NCBI GenBank assembly: GCA_964551735.1
Contig: CAZKEF010000002.1
Coordinates: 1 to 64,000, forward strand
Length of the DNA: 64,000 nucleotides
From: DAOUAT01 sp964551735
GTDB taxonomy: Bacteria; Chloroflexota; Anaerolineae; CG2-30-64-16
Reading direction: 5' to 3'
Below are positions 15,298 through 23,320 of the stretch, in pieces. Position numbers and translations under genes: made by a program. The number at the start of each line of letters is the position of its first letter. The first letter of the stretch is position 1. Under the pieces are notes generated by a model. The model saw only the letters and a program-made list of their open reading frames with translations. It made no database searches and was not told where the DNA came from.

Positions 15298-15416
15298 TGT
15301 CATGCTGAGGGGCCGCAGCCCCGAAGCATCTCGTTTCGCTTAGAAGCGCCGGCCGAGATGCTTCGCTGATCACTCGCCGCTGCGCAAGTCGCGCTGTTGA
15401 CCCGCTCAGCATGACA
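15298..15416. mobile_element. 119-bp MITE-like palindromic element
   Basis: Perfect 12-bp terminal inverted repeats TGTCATGCTGAG (15298-15309) and CTCAGCATGACA (15405-15416) surround an internal inverted pair GAAGCATCTCG / CGAGATGCTTC. It carries no gene and occupies the spacer between the radical SAM and ligase genes. Clear target-site duplications are not seen. Confidence 0.78.
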
Positions 15417-15430
15417 TAAGGTAGCATTAC

Positions 15431-17218
15431 TTAGCTCCGCACGAACCGCAGCATCTGCAGCCCCACGTTGGCCGCGCTCTTGAACCCCTCCCAACTGTTC
15501 ATCCCCTTCAAGAACGTCAGCATGGGGCCGGGGCGGAAGGACCACTCGCGGGTCGCGCGCTTCTGCCAGTATTCCAGCCGCTCCGCAGTCAAGTCGCCGT
15601 AGTCCAGCACGGTGGACTCGTCCATGTCCACCTCCTCCCAGTTCGTGCCGGGGCGGAACCAGCCGTTCTGCACCACCTCGAAGAAGAACGGCGTGCCGGG
15701 GTAGGGCGCGGCGATGTGGAACAGCGCGATGTCCAGCGGCAGCGCCTTGGCGTAGGCGATGGTCTCCTGGATGCTCTCCTCGGTCTCGCCGGGCAGGCCG
15801 ATGATGAAATAGCCCCAGTTGTTGATGCCGGCCTGCTTGGCCCAGGTTAGCGCGCGCACCGCCTGCTCCTTGCGATAGCCCTTGCGCGCCCGCTTGAGGA
15901 TCGCCTCGTTGGCGCTTTCGATGCCCCACGAGATGTACCAGCAGCCCGCCTGGCCCATGAGCCGCAGCATCTCCTCGTCCACGTAATCCACCCGGCTGTT
16001 GCAGGTCCACTTCACCTTCAGCCCGCTCTCGATGATCAGCCGGCACATCTCCACCACCTGCTCCCGGTTCACGGTGAACAGGTCCGCGTACATATGCACG
16101 TGGTGGATGCCCAGCCTGGCCAGGTACTGGAGCTCCTCCAGGATGAGCTGGGGCGAGCGCACCCGCACGCTGTTCTGGTACGACACGTGCTTGATGCAGT
16201 ATTTGCACCCGGCCGGGCAGCCGCGGCTGGTGACGATGAAAGTGAACGGCCCCTTGATCATGGGCATCCGCTGTTTGGCCAGCGGCAGCAGCTCGTGCCG
16301 GGGGATGGGCAGGTCGTCCAGCGACGGGATAAACGGCCGGTCGGGGTTGATCACGATCTCCCCCGCGTCGCGCCAGGCCAGCCCGCGGATGTCCGCTAGT
16401 GCGATAGGGCGATAGTCCGTTGGTTGGGCTGCAGGCCCCTCTTCGCCCCCTTGTCTCCTCGTCTCCGCGTCTCCCCCTCTCCGCGTCTCCGTGTCTCCCC
16501 CTCTCCGCGTCTCCGCGTCTCCCCCTCTCCGTGTCTCCGCCTCTCCCCCTCTCCGCGTCTCCGCGTCTCCCCCTCTCCGTGTCTCCGCCTCTCCCCCTCT
16601 CCGTGTCTCCGCCAACATCTTCGCCACTCGCGGGTCGCTGGGCGTCTTGCCCTCCAACGCGTCCAGCAGCTCCCGCAGCGTCATCTCCGGCTCCCCGCGC
16701 AAGATGAAGTCCAGGGCCGGGAAGGGGCGCATCGTCTCCAGGGTGAGCGGGGTCACGTGGGTGCCGAATGCGAGGGTCAGCGCGCCCAGCGCCTTGGCCA
16801 GGAAGACCCCGCGCATGTCGTTGCGCAGGGAGGGCGCGGTCACCTGGGTCAGGTAATACTTGGGCCGCTTCTCTTCCAGCAGCTTCTCGAACTCGGGCCA
16901 GCCCATGCGGGTCGCGATGCAGTCCACTACCTCGACGGTGTAATCGGGCAGCAGGAGCGCGGCCATCTGCGCCAGCTCCACCTGCGGCCAGATCATGTTC
17001 TCGCGCGACCGCCGGCCCACCCGGTGCTGGCTGCGGATCCAGATCCCGCCGTCGGGCGCGGGCGGGTTCACCAGCAGGATGTCCACGCTCCCGGCCGGCC
17101 GGGTGGACGAGGTCAGCGTCTGCACCGCCGCGCCCGCATCGGGAAACCGCGCCGCCGGCAGCGGCGGGATGCGCCGCGCGCCCAGGTTCGCGCGAATCTC
17201 GGGATTCAACTCGTTCAA
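15431..17218 (-). CDS. B12-binding radical SAM protein with low-complexity insert
   Basis: 595 residues. The N-terminal B12-binding-like domain (VDILLVNPPAPDGG, VEVVDCIA, FGTHVT, LDFILRGEPEMTLREL) is followed by a radical SAM domain with CPAGCKYC (C-x3-C-x2-C), which binds the 4Fe-4S cluster. WGIESANEAIL and YFIIGLPGETEESI are standard later motifs. Between the two domains a run of about seven octapeptide copies related to AETRRGGD interrupts the alignment, coded by 24-bp repeats (16449-16615). Such enzymes often modify lipids, peptidoglycan or small molecules; the substrate here is unknown. It sits between polysaccharide genes and is transcribed with them. Confidence 0.85.
   Translation of the reverse strand: MNELNPEIRANLGARRIPPLPAARFPDAGAAVQTLTSSTRPAGSVDILLVNPPAPDGGIWIRSQHRVGRRSRENMIWPQVELAQMAALLLPDYTVEVVDCIATRMGWPEFEKLLEEKRPKYYLTQVTAPSLRNDMRGVFLAKALGALTLAFGTHVTPLTLETMRPFPALDFILRGEPEMTLRELLDALEGKTPSDPRVAKMLAETRRGGEAETRRGGDAETRRGGEAETRRGGDAETRRGGDTETRRGGDAETRRQGGEEGPAAQPTDYRPIALADIRGLAWRDAGEIVINPDRPFIPSLDDLPIPRHELLPLAKQRMPMIKGPFTFIVTSRGCPAGCKYCIKHVSYQNSVRVRSPQLILEELQYLARLGIHHVHMYADLFTVNREQVVEMCRLIIESGLKVKWTCNSRVDYVDEEMLRLMGQAGCWYISWGIESANEAILKRARKGYRKEQAVRALTWAKQAGINNWGYFIIGLPGETEESIQETIAYAKALPLDIALFHIAAPYPGTPFFFEVVQNGWFRPGTNWEEVDMDESTVLDYGDLTAERLEYWQKRATREWSFRPGPMLTFLKGMNSWEGFKSAANVGLQMLRFVRS
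16449..16615. repeat. 24-bp in-frame repeat array in the radical SAM gene
   Basis: About seven copies of a 24-bp unit (CTCCGCGTCTCC-type on the plus strand) code for degenerate octapeptides AETRRGGD/AETRRGGE. Because the unit is a multiple of three, variation in copy number keeps the frame open. Confidence 0.92.
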
Positions 17219-17235
17219 CTCAGTTCCCCTCGTAA

Positions 17236-17322
17236 TCTACGATGTATGATGTACGATCTACGATGTACGATGTGCGATGTACCTTCGCAACATCGAACAT
17301 CGTACATTGAACATCGTACATC
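17236..17322. repeat. inverted 7-bp array (ACGATGT / ACATCGT)
   Basis: CTACGATGTATGATGTACGA-type units are followed by a short ACCTTCGCA spacer and ACATCGAACATCGTACATTGA-type units. The array fills the spacer between the glycosyltransferase stop and the radical SAM start and could form a long hairpin. Confidence 0.9.
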
Positions 17323-18531
17323 TCACTTCGTCTCTCTCCCCACCAAATCCCCCGCCACCCGCGTATCGCGCTGGCTGAGCTCCTCCAGCGCGCGCATGAT
17401 GAACCAGGAGATCAGCAGTTGCAGCCCCACGATGATGCTCATGGCGGCCAGGAGCTGCCAGAACCAGAGCCGGGTGATGGCCCAGCCGCTCATGCCCAGG
17501 ATCAGGCTGGCGATCCCCAGCACGAGGCCCACAGCGATGCCCGACAGCCCCAGCCACCAGAAGTGGCGGTCCAGCGGCTTGCGCAGCGTCGGCCGGCCGA
17601 ACAACCCCTGGCGGACCGGCTGCTTGTGGAACAGCGACACCAGGTAGTTGAACGTCGCGCCCAGCGCGAAGATGCTGGCCCCGGCCACGCCCAGCACTGC
17701 GGCCCCGAACAGCGCGAACACCCCCAGCGGCCCCAGGGTCGTCACCCCCTGCAGGCGCAGGACCACCAGCGCCAGGCCCACGATCAGCGTCACCGCCAGG
17801 CAGGCCAGGCCGATGAGCCCCAACTGGTGCACCGGGTTGTAGGTCAGCGCGGTCCACACGATGGACTGGGCGAAGCGCATCCCGTCGCGCACCACGCTGA
17901 GCTTCGACCGGCCGGCCCGCTCGCTGTAGGGGATGGGGGTCTCCACCATCTTCAGCCCCTCGTGCAGCGCGCGGGTGCTCATCACCGGCGTCAGGTTCAG
18001 CCCGTCCGGCAGCGGGTAGATGCGGTCCAGGATGCGCTTCTTGAACACCCGCATCCCGCTGGCCGAGTCCGTGATGCGCTGCGCGCTGACCAGGCTCACC
18101 AGGTTGGCGAAGATCAGGTTGCCCAACCGGCGCACCGGCGGCATCTGGCTCTCCGCGCCGGCCATGCGCGACCCGATCACGATGTCCGCGTCCTGCGCCA
18201 GCGCCACCCGGCAAAGCTGCGGGAAGTACTCAGGCGGGTAGGTGCCGTCCGCGTCCAGGAAGCCGACCAGCTCCCCCCGCGCCGCGGCGAACCCCGTCTT
18301 CAGCGCCGCGCCGTAACCGCCGTTGCACGTGTGTTGCAACAGTGTTGCACCCGGTGTTGCAGCCACCAGCGCCGGCGTGCGGTCGCGCGAGCCGTCGTCC
18401 ACCACGATCAGCTCCATGTCCGCCACCCCCGCCTCGGCCAGCGCCGGCCGGATGCTCAGCACCCGCGCCATCACCGCCTCGATGCCGTCCTCTTCGTTGT
18501 AAGCTGGTATCACGATGGAAAGTGTTGTCAT
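17323..18531 (-). CDS. membrane-linked family 2 glycosyltransferase (DPM1-like)
   Basis: 402 residues. The GT-A domain opens MTTLSIVIPAYNEEDGIEAV and has VVDDGSRDRTP and LDADGTYPPEYF (the DxD-type metal-binding motif), then FKKRILDRIYPLPDGLNLTP, typical of dolichyl/undecaprenyl-phosphate mannose and glucose synthases. Four hydrophobic segments follow, as in GT2 proteins that load sugars on undecaprenyl phosphate. The start ATG 18531 is chosen over 18630 because the additional residues are coded by the heptamer array. It probably makes a lipid-linked sugar donor for glycan synthesis or modification. Confidence 0.87.
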   Translation of the reverse strand: MTTLSIVIPAYNEEDGIEAVMARVLSIRPALAEAGVADMELIVVDDGSRDRTPALVAATPGATLLQHTCNGGYGAALKTGFAAARGELVGFLDADGTYPPEYFPQLCRVALAQDADIVIGSRMAGAESQMPPVRRLGNLIFANLVSLVSAQRITDSASGMRVFKKRILDRIYPLPDGLNLTPVMSTRALHEGLKMVETPIPYSERAGRSKLSVVRDGMRFAQSIVWTALTYNPVHQLGLIGLACLAVTLIVGLALVVLRLQGVTTLGPLGVFALFGAAVLGVAGASIFALGATFNYLVSLFHKQPVRQGLFGRPTLRKPLDRHFWWLGLSGIAVGLVLGIASLILGMSGWAITRLWFWQLLAAMSIIVGLQLLISWFIMRALEELSQRDTRVAGDLVGRETK

Positions 18532-18548
18532 GGGCTGTTCCTGATGTG

Positions 18549-18686
18549 AAATCTGGAATCTGGAATGTGGAATCTGGAATGTGGAATCTGGAATGTGGAA
18601 TGTGGAATGTGGAATCTGGAATGTGCACATTCAACATTCGACATTCCACATTCGACATTCAAAATTCAACATTCGACATTCAAAAA
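18549..18686. repeat. long inverted 7-bp array upstream of the GT2 gene
   Basis: GGAATCT/GGAATGT units in direct order (18549-18625) turn at TGCACATTC into ACATTCGACATTCCACATTC-type units. The two halves are largely complementary, giving a potential hairpin of more than 50 bp per arm. It fills the spacer between the acyltransferase stop and the GT2 start. Confidence 0.93.
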
Positions 18687-19429
18687 TACACTGCGCCCCG
18701 CGGCCGCGTCGTGCCATCAATCGGCTTGATGACCCGCGCAGGCACGCCGCCGGCCACGGTGTGGGGGGGCACGTCCGCGGTCACCACCGCGCCCGCGGCG
18801 ATCACCGCCCCCCGGCCCACGGTCACCCCGTCGGTGATGATCGCCCCCGCGCCGATCCAGACGTCGTCTTCCACCACGATCCCCTCCGCGGTGATCCCCT
18901 GCGCCACCATAGGCCGGTTGGGGTCATCGTAGACGTGGTTCACCGCCAGCATCTGCACCAGCGGCGCAGTATACACCCGGTCCCCGATCGTGATGCCCCC
19001 CTGCCCGCGCAGCACGTTCAGCTCCCCGATCAGGCTGTCCCGGCCGATGCGGATGAACGCGTGGGGCAGGTCGCGGAAGTTGTACACGTGCAGCACCGCG
19101 CCGTGCATCACGAAGCTCCCGTCCCCGATGCTGATCCCCCCCGGACACGCGTGCAGATACACCCCCTGGTCCAGGTAGACGTTGCGCCCCAACCGCACCT
19201 GGTTTGCGAAGCGGATGCGCACCCCGTTCTCGATGGCCGCGATCCCGTCCATCCGCAGGATCAACCGGTACAGCACGGCCCGCAGCCCGATCCCCAGCAC
19301 CGTCGGCGCCCAGCCGGCCAGCGCGAACACCGTCTGCTCCAACGCATAGCGCGGCGCCGAGCTCGCCTGCCGGCGCACATACAGCCCCAGCCCCGACGAT
19401 GCGCGGGCCGGCGTGAGTTGTTTTGACAT
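18680..19429 (-). CDS. hexapeptide-repeat acyltransferase (LbH family)
   Basis: 249 residues starting MSKQLTPARASSGLG, chosen at ATG 19429 because the longer frame adds a low-quality Arg-rich start. An N-terminal hydrophobic stretch leads to successive hexapeptide repeats (VRLGRNVYLDQGVYLH, GISIGDGSFVMHGAVL, EGIVVEDDVWIGAGAIITDGVTVGRGAVIAAGAVVTADVPPHTVAGGVPARVI), the left-handed beta-helix seen in sugar O-acetyltransferases such as WbbJ and maltose acetyltransferase. VWIGAGAII carries the active-site region. Likely acetylates a sugar of the surface glycan. It is the first gene of this minus-strand block; no clear promoter is seen. Confidence 0.85.
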   Translation of the reverse strand: MSKQLTPARASSGLGLYVRRQASSAPRYALEQTVFALAGWAPTVLGIGLRAVLYRLILRMDGIAAIENGVRIRFANQVRLGRNVYLDQGVYLHACPGGISIGDGSFVMHGAVLHVYNFRDLPHAFIRIGRDSLIGELNVLRGQGGITIGDRVYTAPLVQMLAVNHVYDDPNRPMVAQGITAEGIVVEDDVWIGAGAIITDGVTVGRGAVIAAGAVVTADVPPHTVAGGVPARVIKPIDGTTRPRGAVYF

Positions 19430-19813
19430 AATGGCGTATCTTAGGTTGCTGGGCCGGGCGGCGCCCGGCGGCTGCAAGGGTGGGTGCTGGCGCAGGTCCG
19501 TCCTGCCGTCAGGGGGGCAAGCGCTGCCGCGCCGCCGGCCATAGCGGCAGCAGGATCGAGCGCGATATCCCCCCACAGGAGCGAACGCTACAACATATGG
19601 GCGGTTTGAATGCGCGCCGGACAGCGCGGCGGCAACTGCTCCACGGTGAGCGCTACAATCATATCCGGTGAGTGTTACGCGGCGCGTTACGCCACGCTCG
19701 CCCGGACCTCAGGGTGCTCTTAACGAGGCAATGATAGCTGCATACTGACACCAATTGTAGCACCCTCGCAAGAACCATGTCAAATGACCGCCCGGTTCTG
19801 TGCCCTTTTTCAT
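19430..19813. other. 384-bp intergenic region without a recognised gene
   Basis: Between the divergent acyltransferase and serS leader. It is GC-rich, contains two copies of a CTACAA-CATAT-like string (near 19587 and 19650), no convincing ORF and no tRNA. A promoter for the minus-strand operon must lie here but no clear -10/-35 pair is apparent. Confidence 0.7.
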
Positions 19814-19842
19814 TTGACAGGCGCGGTGGCCGGTGCTATACT
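19814..19842 (+). promoter_or_regulatory. sigma-70-type promoter of the serS leader
   Basis: TTGACA (19814-19819), 17-bp spacer, TATACT (19837-19842). Matches the same consensus found upstream of the tRNA cluster, supporting a vegetative promoter. Transcription is expected to start near 19849. Confidence 0.88.
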
Positions 19843-19849
19843 CGCGCCA

Positions 19850-20105
19850 TCAACTGGATCAGATAACGGCGACGACGGAGACAGGCGAGCGCCGCACCGC
19901 CCTCAGAGAGCTGCCGGCCGGTGCAAGGCAGGGGCGGCCCGCTCCCATCCCCTCCCGAGCCGCGGCCCGGAACGCCCGCGAGGCCACTATGGGCCGCCGT
20001 CCCGCCCCCGTTACCGGGCGCCTTGAGGCCGTGGCCCCTGGCCGCGGCGAAGCAGGGTGGCACCACGAGCGCCCCTCGTCCCTGATTGTCCCACACCTCA
20101 GTTGG
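19850..20105 (+). promoter_or_regulatory. T-box riboswitch leader of serS
   Basis: The leader carries the conserved T-box hallmark AGGGTGGCACCACG (20054-20067), with ACGAG/CTCGT able to form the small antiterminator-like stem and CTCGTCCCT after it. Upstream, AGAGAGCTGCCGG followed by GGTGCAAGGCAG (from about 19905) matches the stem I distal motifs. The T-box senses uncharged tRNA. The specifier should be a serine codon; several TCC triplets occur between 19940 and 19960 and the exact one is not resolved. No U-run follows directly, so control may be translational or use the weak hairpin near 20141-20170. Confidence 0.85.
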
Positions 20106-20140
20106 GCCAATGCCGGGATGGGGGCGTCGTTTTCTTTAAG

Positions 20141-20172
20141 GTGCTGTGACGCATGCAACGTGCACCCCTTTT
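20141..20172 (+). terminator. possible terminator in the serS leader
   Basis: GGTGC and GCACC flank a short loop and are followed by eight T (20163-20170). The stem is short, so this is a weak candidate for the regulated terminator of the T-box leader. Confidence 0.4.
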
Positions 20173-20222
20173 TTTTAAGTTGCAACACGTTGCAATACGC
20201 ATTTTTGCCATCGGAGGACGCT

Positions 20223-21503
20223 ATGCTAGACATTAAATTCATGCGCGAACACCGTGCGGCCGTGCTCGCAGCCATGGCCGCGCTGGGCGCGACCGACGCG
20301 CCCGTGGCCGAGGCGCTGGCGCAGGACGAGCGCCGCCGGGCCATCCTGGGCCAGGTCGAGGCGCTGCGTGCAGAGCGCAACGCCGGCTCCAAGCAGATCG
20401 GCCAGCTCATGCGCGAGGGCAAGCGCGCGGAAGGGCAGGCGGCCCAAGCGCGCATGGCCGCCATCGGCGACGAAATCGCCGCGTTGGACGGGGAGCTGGC
20501 GCAGGTGGAGGCCGCGTTCGCCGACGCCATGCTGCGCATCCCCAACCTGCCCCATCCCAGCGTGCCGGCCGGCGCGGACGAGCGCGAAAACGTGATCGTC
20601 CGGACCGAGGGCGCGCCGCGCGCGTTCGATTTCGAGCCCAAGCCCCACTGGGACCTGGGCACGGCGTTGGGCATCATCGACTTCGATCGCGGGGTCAAGC
20701 TCAGCGGCACGCGGTTCTACGTGCTGAAGGGCGCCGGCGCACAGCTCCAGCGCGCGCTCATCGCCTGGATGCTGGACCTGCACACCCGCAAACACGGCTA
20801 CACCGAGATCCTGCCGCCCTACATGGTGAAGGGCGAGATGCTGGTGGGCACAGGGCAGTTGCCCAAGTTCGACGACAACCTCTACCGCGACGTCGAGGAG
20901 GACTTCTGGTGGATCCCCACAGCCGAGGTGCCGGTGACCAACCTGTACCGGGACGAGATCCTGGACGGCGCCCAACTGCCCATCTACCACGTGGCGTACA
21001 CGGCCTGCTTCCGCCGCGAGAAGATGAGCTCGGGCCGCGATGTGCGCGGCATCAAGCGCGGGCACCAGTTCGACAAAGTCGAGATGGTGAAGTTCGTTCG
21101 GCCGGAGACCTCGATGGGTGAGCTGATGACCCTGGTGGACAACGCTGAGGACGTCTGCCGCGGGCTGGGGATCCCCTACCGGGTGGTGCAGATGTGCACC
21201 GGCGACCTGAGCTTTACGGCCGCGGCCAAGTATGACCTGGAGCTGTGGGCGCCGGGCTGCGGGGAGTGGCTGGAGGTCAGCTCGTGCAGCAACTTCATGG
21301 ACTTCCAGGCGCGGCGCGCCAACATCCGCTTCCGGCCGGAGCCGGGCGCGCGGCCCGAGTTCGTGCATACCCTCAACGGCTCGGGCCTGGCGCTGCCCCG
21401 GGTGCTGATCGCCGTTCTGGAAACCTACCAGCAGGCCGACGGCTCGATCATGGTGCCCGAAGTGCTGCGGCCGTACATGGGTGGGGTGACGCATATCGGG
21501 TGA
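20223..21503 (+). CDS. serS: seryl-tRNA synthetase
   Basis: 426 residues starting MLDIKFMREHRAAV. The N-terminal coiled-coil hairpin (about residues 30-100) binds the long variable arm of tRNA-Ser. The class II core follows, with motif 2 ACFRREKM and VSSCSNFMDFQARR; FVHTLNGSGLALPR is the family's characteristic motif 3 region. The enzyme charges serine onto tRNA-Ser. The start is ATG 20223 with GGAGGAC upstream; a longer frame back to 19833 merely reads through the T-box leader. It is followed by two tRNA-Ser genes, so enzyme and substrate are encoded side by side. Confidence 0.97.
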   Translation: MLDIKFMREHRAAVLAAMAALGATDAPVAEALAQDERRRAILGQVEALRAERNAGSKQIGQLMREGKRAEGQAAQARMAAIGDEIAALDGELAQVEAAFADAMLRIPNLPHPSVPAGADERENVIVRTEGAPRAFDFEPKPHWDLGTALGIIDFDRGVKLSGTRFYVLKGAGAQLQRALIAWMLDLHTRKHGYTEILPPYMVKGEMLVGTGQLPKFDDNLYRDVEEDFWWIPTAEVPVTNLYRDEILDGAQLPIYHVAYTACFRREKMSSGRDVRGIKRGHQFDKVEMVKFVRPETSMGELMTLVDNAEDVCRGLGIPYRVVQMCTGDLSFTAAAKYDLELWAPGCGEWLEVSSCSNFMDFQARRANIRFRPEPGARPEFVHTLNGSGLALPRVLIAVLETYQQADGSIMVPEVLRPYMGGVTHIG

Positions 21504-21633
21504 CGTGGGGAGACAGGGAGACACGGGGATGGGGAGAGGGGAGATGATTCCTCTCCGGGCTGCGGCCCTCCGCTCAGGGTGCGCCGCTGAAACCTGTCCC
21601 AGACGTGAAATGCACCCCTACACCCCCATCTTT

Positions 21634-21662
21634 TTGACACAACCCCGCCCCCGTGCTATACT
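21634..21662 (+). promoter_or_regulatory. sigma-70-type promoter of the tRNA cluster
   Basis: TTGACA (21634-21639), 17-bp spacer, TATACT (21657-21662): a perfect -35 and near-perfect -10, 34 bp upstream of the first tRNA. Confidence 0.9.
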
Positions 21663-21696
21663 GTGAAACGGTTGTGGGTTGAGGGTCCCTGTTGAT

Positions 21697-21786
<90 letters not shown>

Positions 21787-21801
21787 CCATAACAGCATGA
21801 T

Positions 21802-21893
21802 GGGGAGGTCGCATAGCTTGGTCGAGTGCGCCCGCCTGCTAAGTGGGTAAGGGTTTTATTAACCCTTCGCGGGTTCAAATCCCGCCCTCCCCG
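21802..21893 (+). tRNA. tRNA-Ser(GCT)
   Basis: 92 nt, CCA not encoded. Acceptor GGGGAGG pairs with CCTCCCC; anticodon stem CCCGC/GTGGG holds GCT (21838-21840), reading AGC and AGU. A long variable arm (GGGTTTTATTAACCC) is typical of tRNA-Ser. Confidence 0.95.
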
Positions 21894-21936
21894 CCTGGCG
21901 CCAGGGGGTGCCCGCACCGCCCAGCGACCTGTATAT

Positions 21937-22010
21937 GTCCCAGTAGCTCAGTGGATTAGAGCGCTTCCCTGCGGAGGAAGAGGCCGAGCGTTCGAATCGC
22001 TCCTGGGATA
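21937..22010 (+). tRNA. tRNA-Arg(GCG)
   Basis: 74 nt, CCA not encoded. Acceptor GTCCCAG/CTGGGAT with a G-U first pair, D-stem GCTC/GAGC, anticodon stem CTTCC/GGAAG with loop CTGCGGA giving GCG (21971-21973) for the CGC codon, T-stem GAGCG/CGCTC. Most bacteria read CGN boxes with an ACG (inosine) tRNA instead. Confidence 0.9.
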
Positions 22011-22016
22011 CTACAC

Positions 22017-22054
22017 AAAAAAGCCACCGACGTTGCAACGTCGGTGGCTTTTTT
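22017..22054. terminator. bidirectional rho-independent terminator
   Basis: A 26-bp perfect palindrome (GCCACCGACG-TTGCAA-CGTCGGTGGC) flanked by A6 and T6 separates the tRNA cluster from the convergent aminotransferase gene. It can terminate both strands. Confidence 0.97.
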
Positions 22055-22100
22055 GTGACCCGGCGACTTTCACTTCAGGCCCTGCGAGGCCTTCTCACGT

Positions 22101-23285
22101 TCAGGCGGCGGTTTCAACCGCTGAACCGACCGCCGCGGCCATGCGCTCCATCGCCTCCATCAAGGTCGCGCGCGGGCAGCCGAAGTTCAGGCGCACGAAC
22201 CCCTCGCCCCCACGGCCGAAGGTCGCGCCGTCGTTCAAGGCCACGCCCGCACGCTCGAGGAAGAACTTGTACGGGCCCTGCGGCAGGGCCGCCGCGCGGC
22301 AGTCCAGCCACGCCAGGTAGGTGGCTTCGGGCCGGGCCATGCTGATCCCCGACAAGCGCGCATGGACGAAGTCGTCGAGGTAGTCGCGGTTGGCGGTCAG
22401 GTAGCGCAGGCACGCGTCCAGCCACGGTTCCCCCTCGGTGTATGCGGCCAGCGCGGCCACGTAGCCCAGCGCGTTGATGTGCGGCACGATGTCCTTGGCC
22501 GCGGCCGTGAAGCTGGCTCGCAGCGCCGGGTCCTCGATCACCGCCAGCGAAAAGCCCAGGCCCGGGATGTTGAAGGTCTTGCTGGGCGCCATCAGCGTGA
22601 TGGTGCGCCGGCCGATCTCCGGGGCCAGCGAGGCGATGGGCAGGTGCCGGCTGCCGTCGAGCACCAGGTCGCCGTGGATCTCGTCGGAGCAGATGACCAC
22701 GTCATGGCGCAGGCAGATCTCGGCCATGGCGGCCAGCTCGTCCGGCGTGAAGACGCGGCCGGTGGGGTTGTGCGGGCTGCACAGCAGGAAGGTCCGGGTG
22801 TCCTCGGCCAGCGCCGCGTCAAACGCGTCCAGGTCCACCGTGTAACGGCCGCCGGTCCCCTGGGTCAGCGTCATCTCGTCCTGGCGCAGGCCGAAGTTGG
22901 CGGTCACCTGGAGCATCGGCGGGTAGACAGGGGTCTGCACCAGCACGCCCTCGCCGGGCCGGGCCGTCGCGCGGCACGCCACGTTGAAGCCGGTCACGAC
23001 GCCGGGCACGAAGACGAACGCCTCCGGCGCCACACGCCAGCCGAAGCGCCGCGCCAGCCAGGCGGTCAGCACTTCACGCAGGGCGGGCGGCTCGCCGGCG
23101 TAGCCGAACACGCCGTGGTCAACGCGCGCGCGCAGCGCGGCGATCACCGCGTCGGGCGCGGTGAAGTCCATGTCGGCCACCCAGAGGGGCAGTACGTCGC
23201 CGTATGCGCGCCATTTGATGCTGTCGCTGCCGCGGCGGTCGATGATGCGGTCGAAGTCAAAGGTTGGATGGTTGATGGGTTGCAC
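22101..23285 (-). CDS. PatB/MalY-type PLP aminotransferase (putative C-S lyase)
   Basis: 394 residues, fold-type I PLP enzyme of the PatB/MalY group: NHPTFDFDRIIDRRGSDSIKW at the N-terminus is the family signature, LPLWVADMDF follows, CSPHNPTGRVF and CSDEIHGDLVLDG hold the cofactor, and SKTFNIPGLGFS contains the PLP-binding Lys. These enzymes cleave cystathionine or cysteine conjugates; the precise substrate is not predictable. Its terminator is shared with the tRNA cluster. Start ATG 23285; no close upstream partner. Confidence 0.92.
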   Translation of the reverse strand: MQPINHPTFDFDRIIDRRGSDSIKWRAYGDVLPLWVADMDFTAPDAVIAALRARVDHGVFGYAGEPPALREVLTAWLARRFGWRVAPEAFVFVPGVVTGFNVACRATARPGEGVLVQTPVYPPMLQVTANFGLRQDEMTLTQGTGGRYTVDLDAFDAALAEDTRTFLLCSPHNPTGRVFTPDELAAMAEICLRHDVVICSDEIHGDLVLDGSRHLPIASLAPEIGRRTITLMAPSKTFNIPGLGFSLAVIEDPALRASFTAAAKDIVPHINALGYVAALAAYTEGEPWLDACLRYLTANRDYLDDFVHARLSGISMARPEATYLAWLDCRAAALPQGPYKFFLERAGVALNDGATFGRGGEGFVRLNFGCPRATLMEAMERMAAAVGSAVETAA

Positions 23286-23320
23286 GATAGTCCGTCCTGG
23301 GATTGGATTGACGTTTTTCT

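Noticed and set aside
13246..15303. One long reading frame across the 100-N gap
   Set aside because: The gap length is arbitrary and not a multiple of three; after it the frame is shifted relative to the real TPR-containing C-terminus at 13200-13760. The gene is annotated as one interrupted CDS instead.
17419..18549. 376-codon plus-strand ORF
   Set aside because: Antisense to the family 2 glycosyltransferase; composition His/Gln/Arg/Pro-rich; shadow.
18531..18630. N-terminal 33 residues of the longer GT2 frame
   Set aside because: They are translated heptamer repeats (IPHSTFHIPDSTF) upstream of the canonical MTTLSIVIPAYNEE start.
19833..20222. N-terminal extension of serS
   Set aside because: It reads through the T-box leader and has no family similarity. 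The ATG at 20223 with GGAGGAC is the real start.
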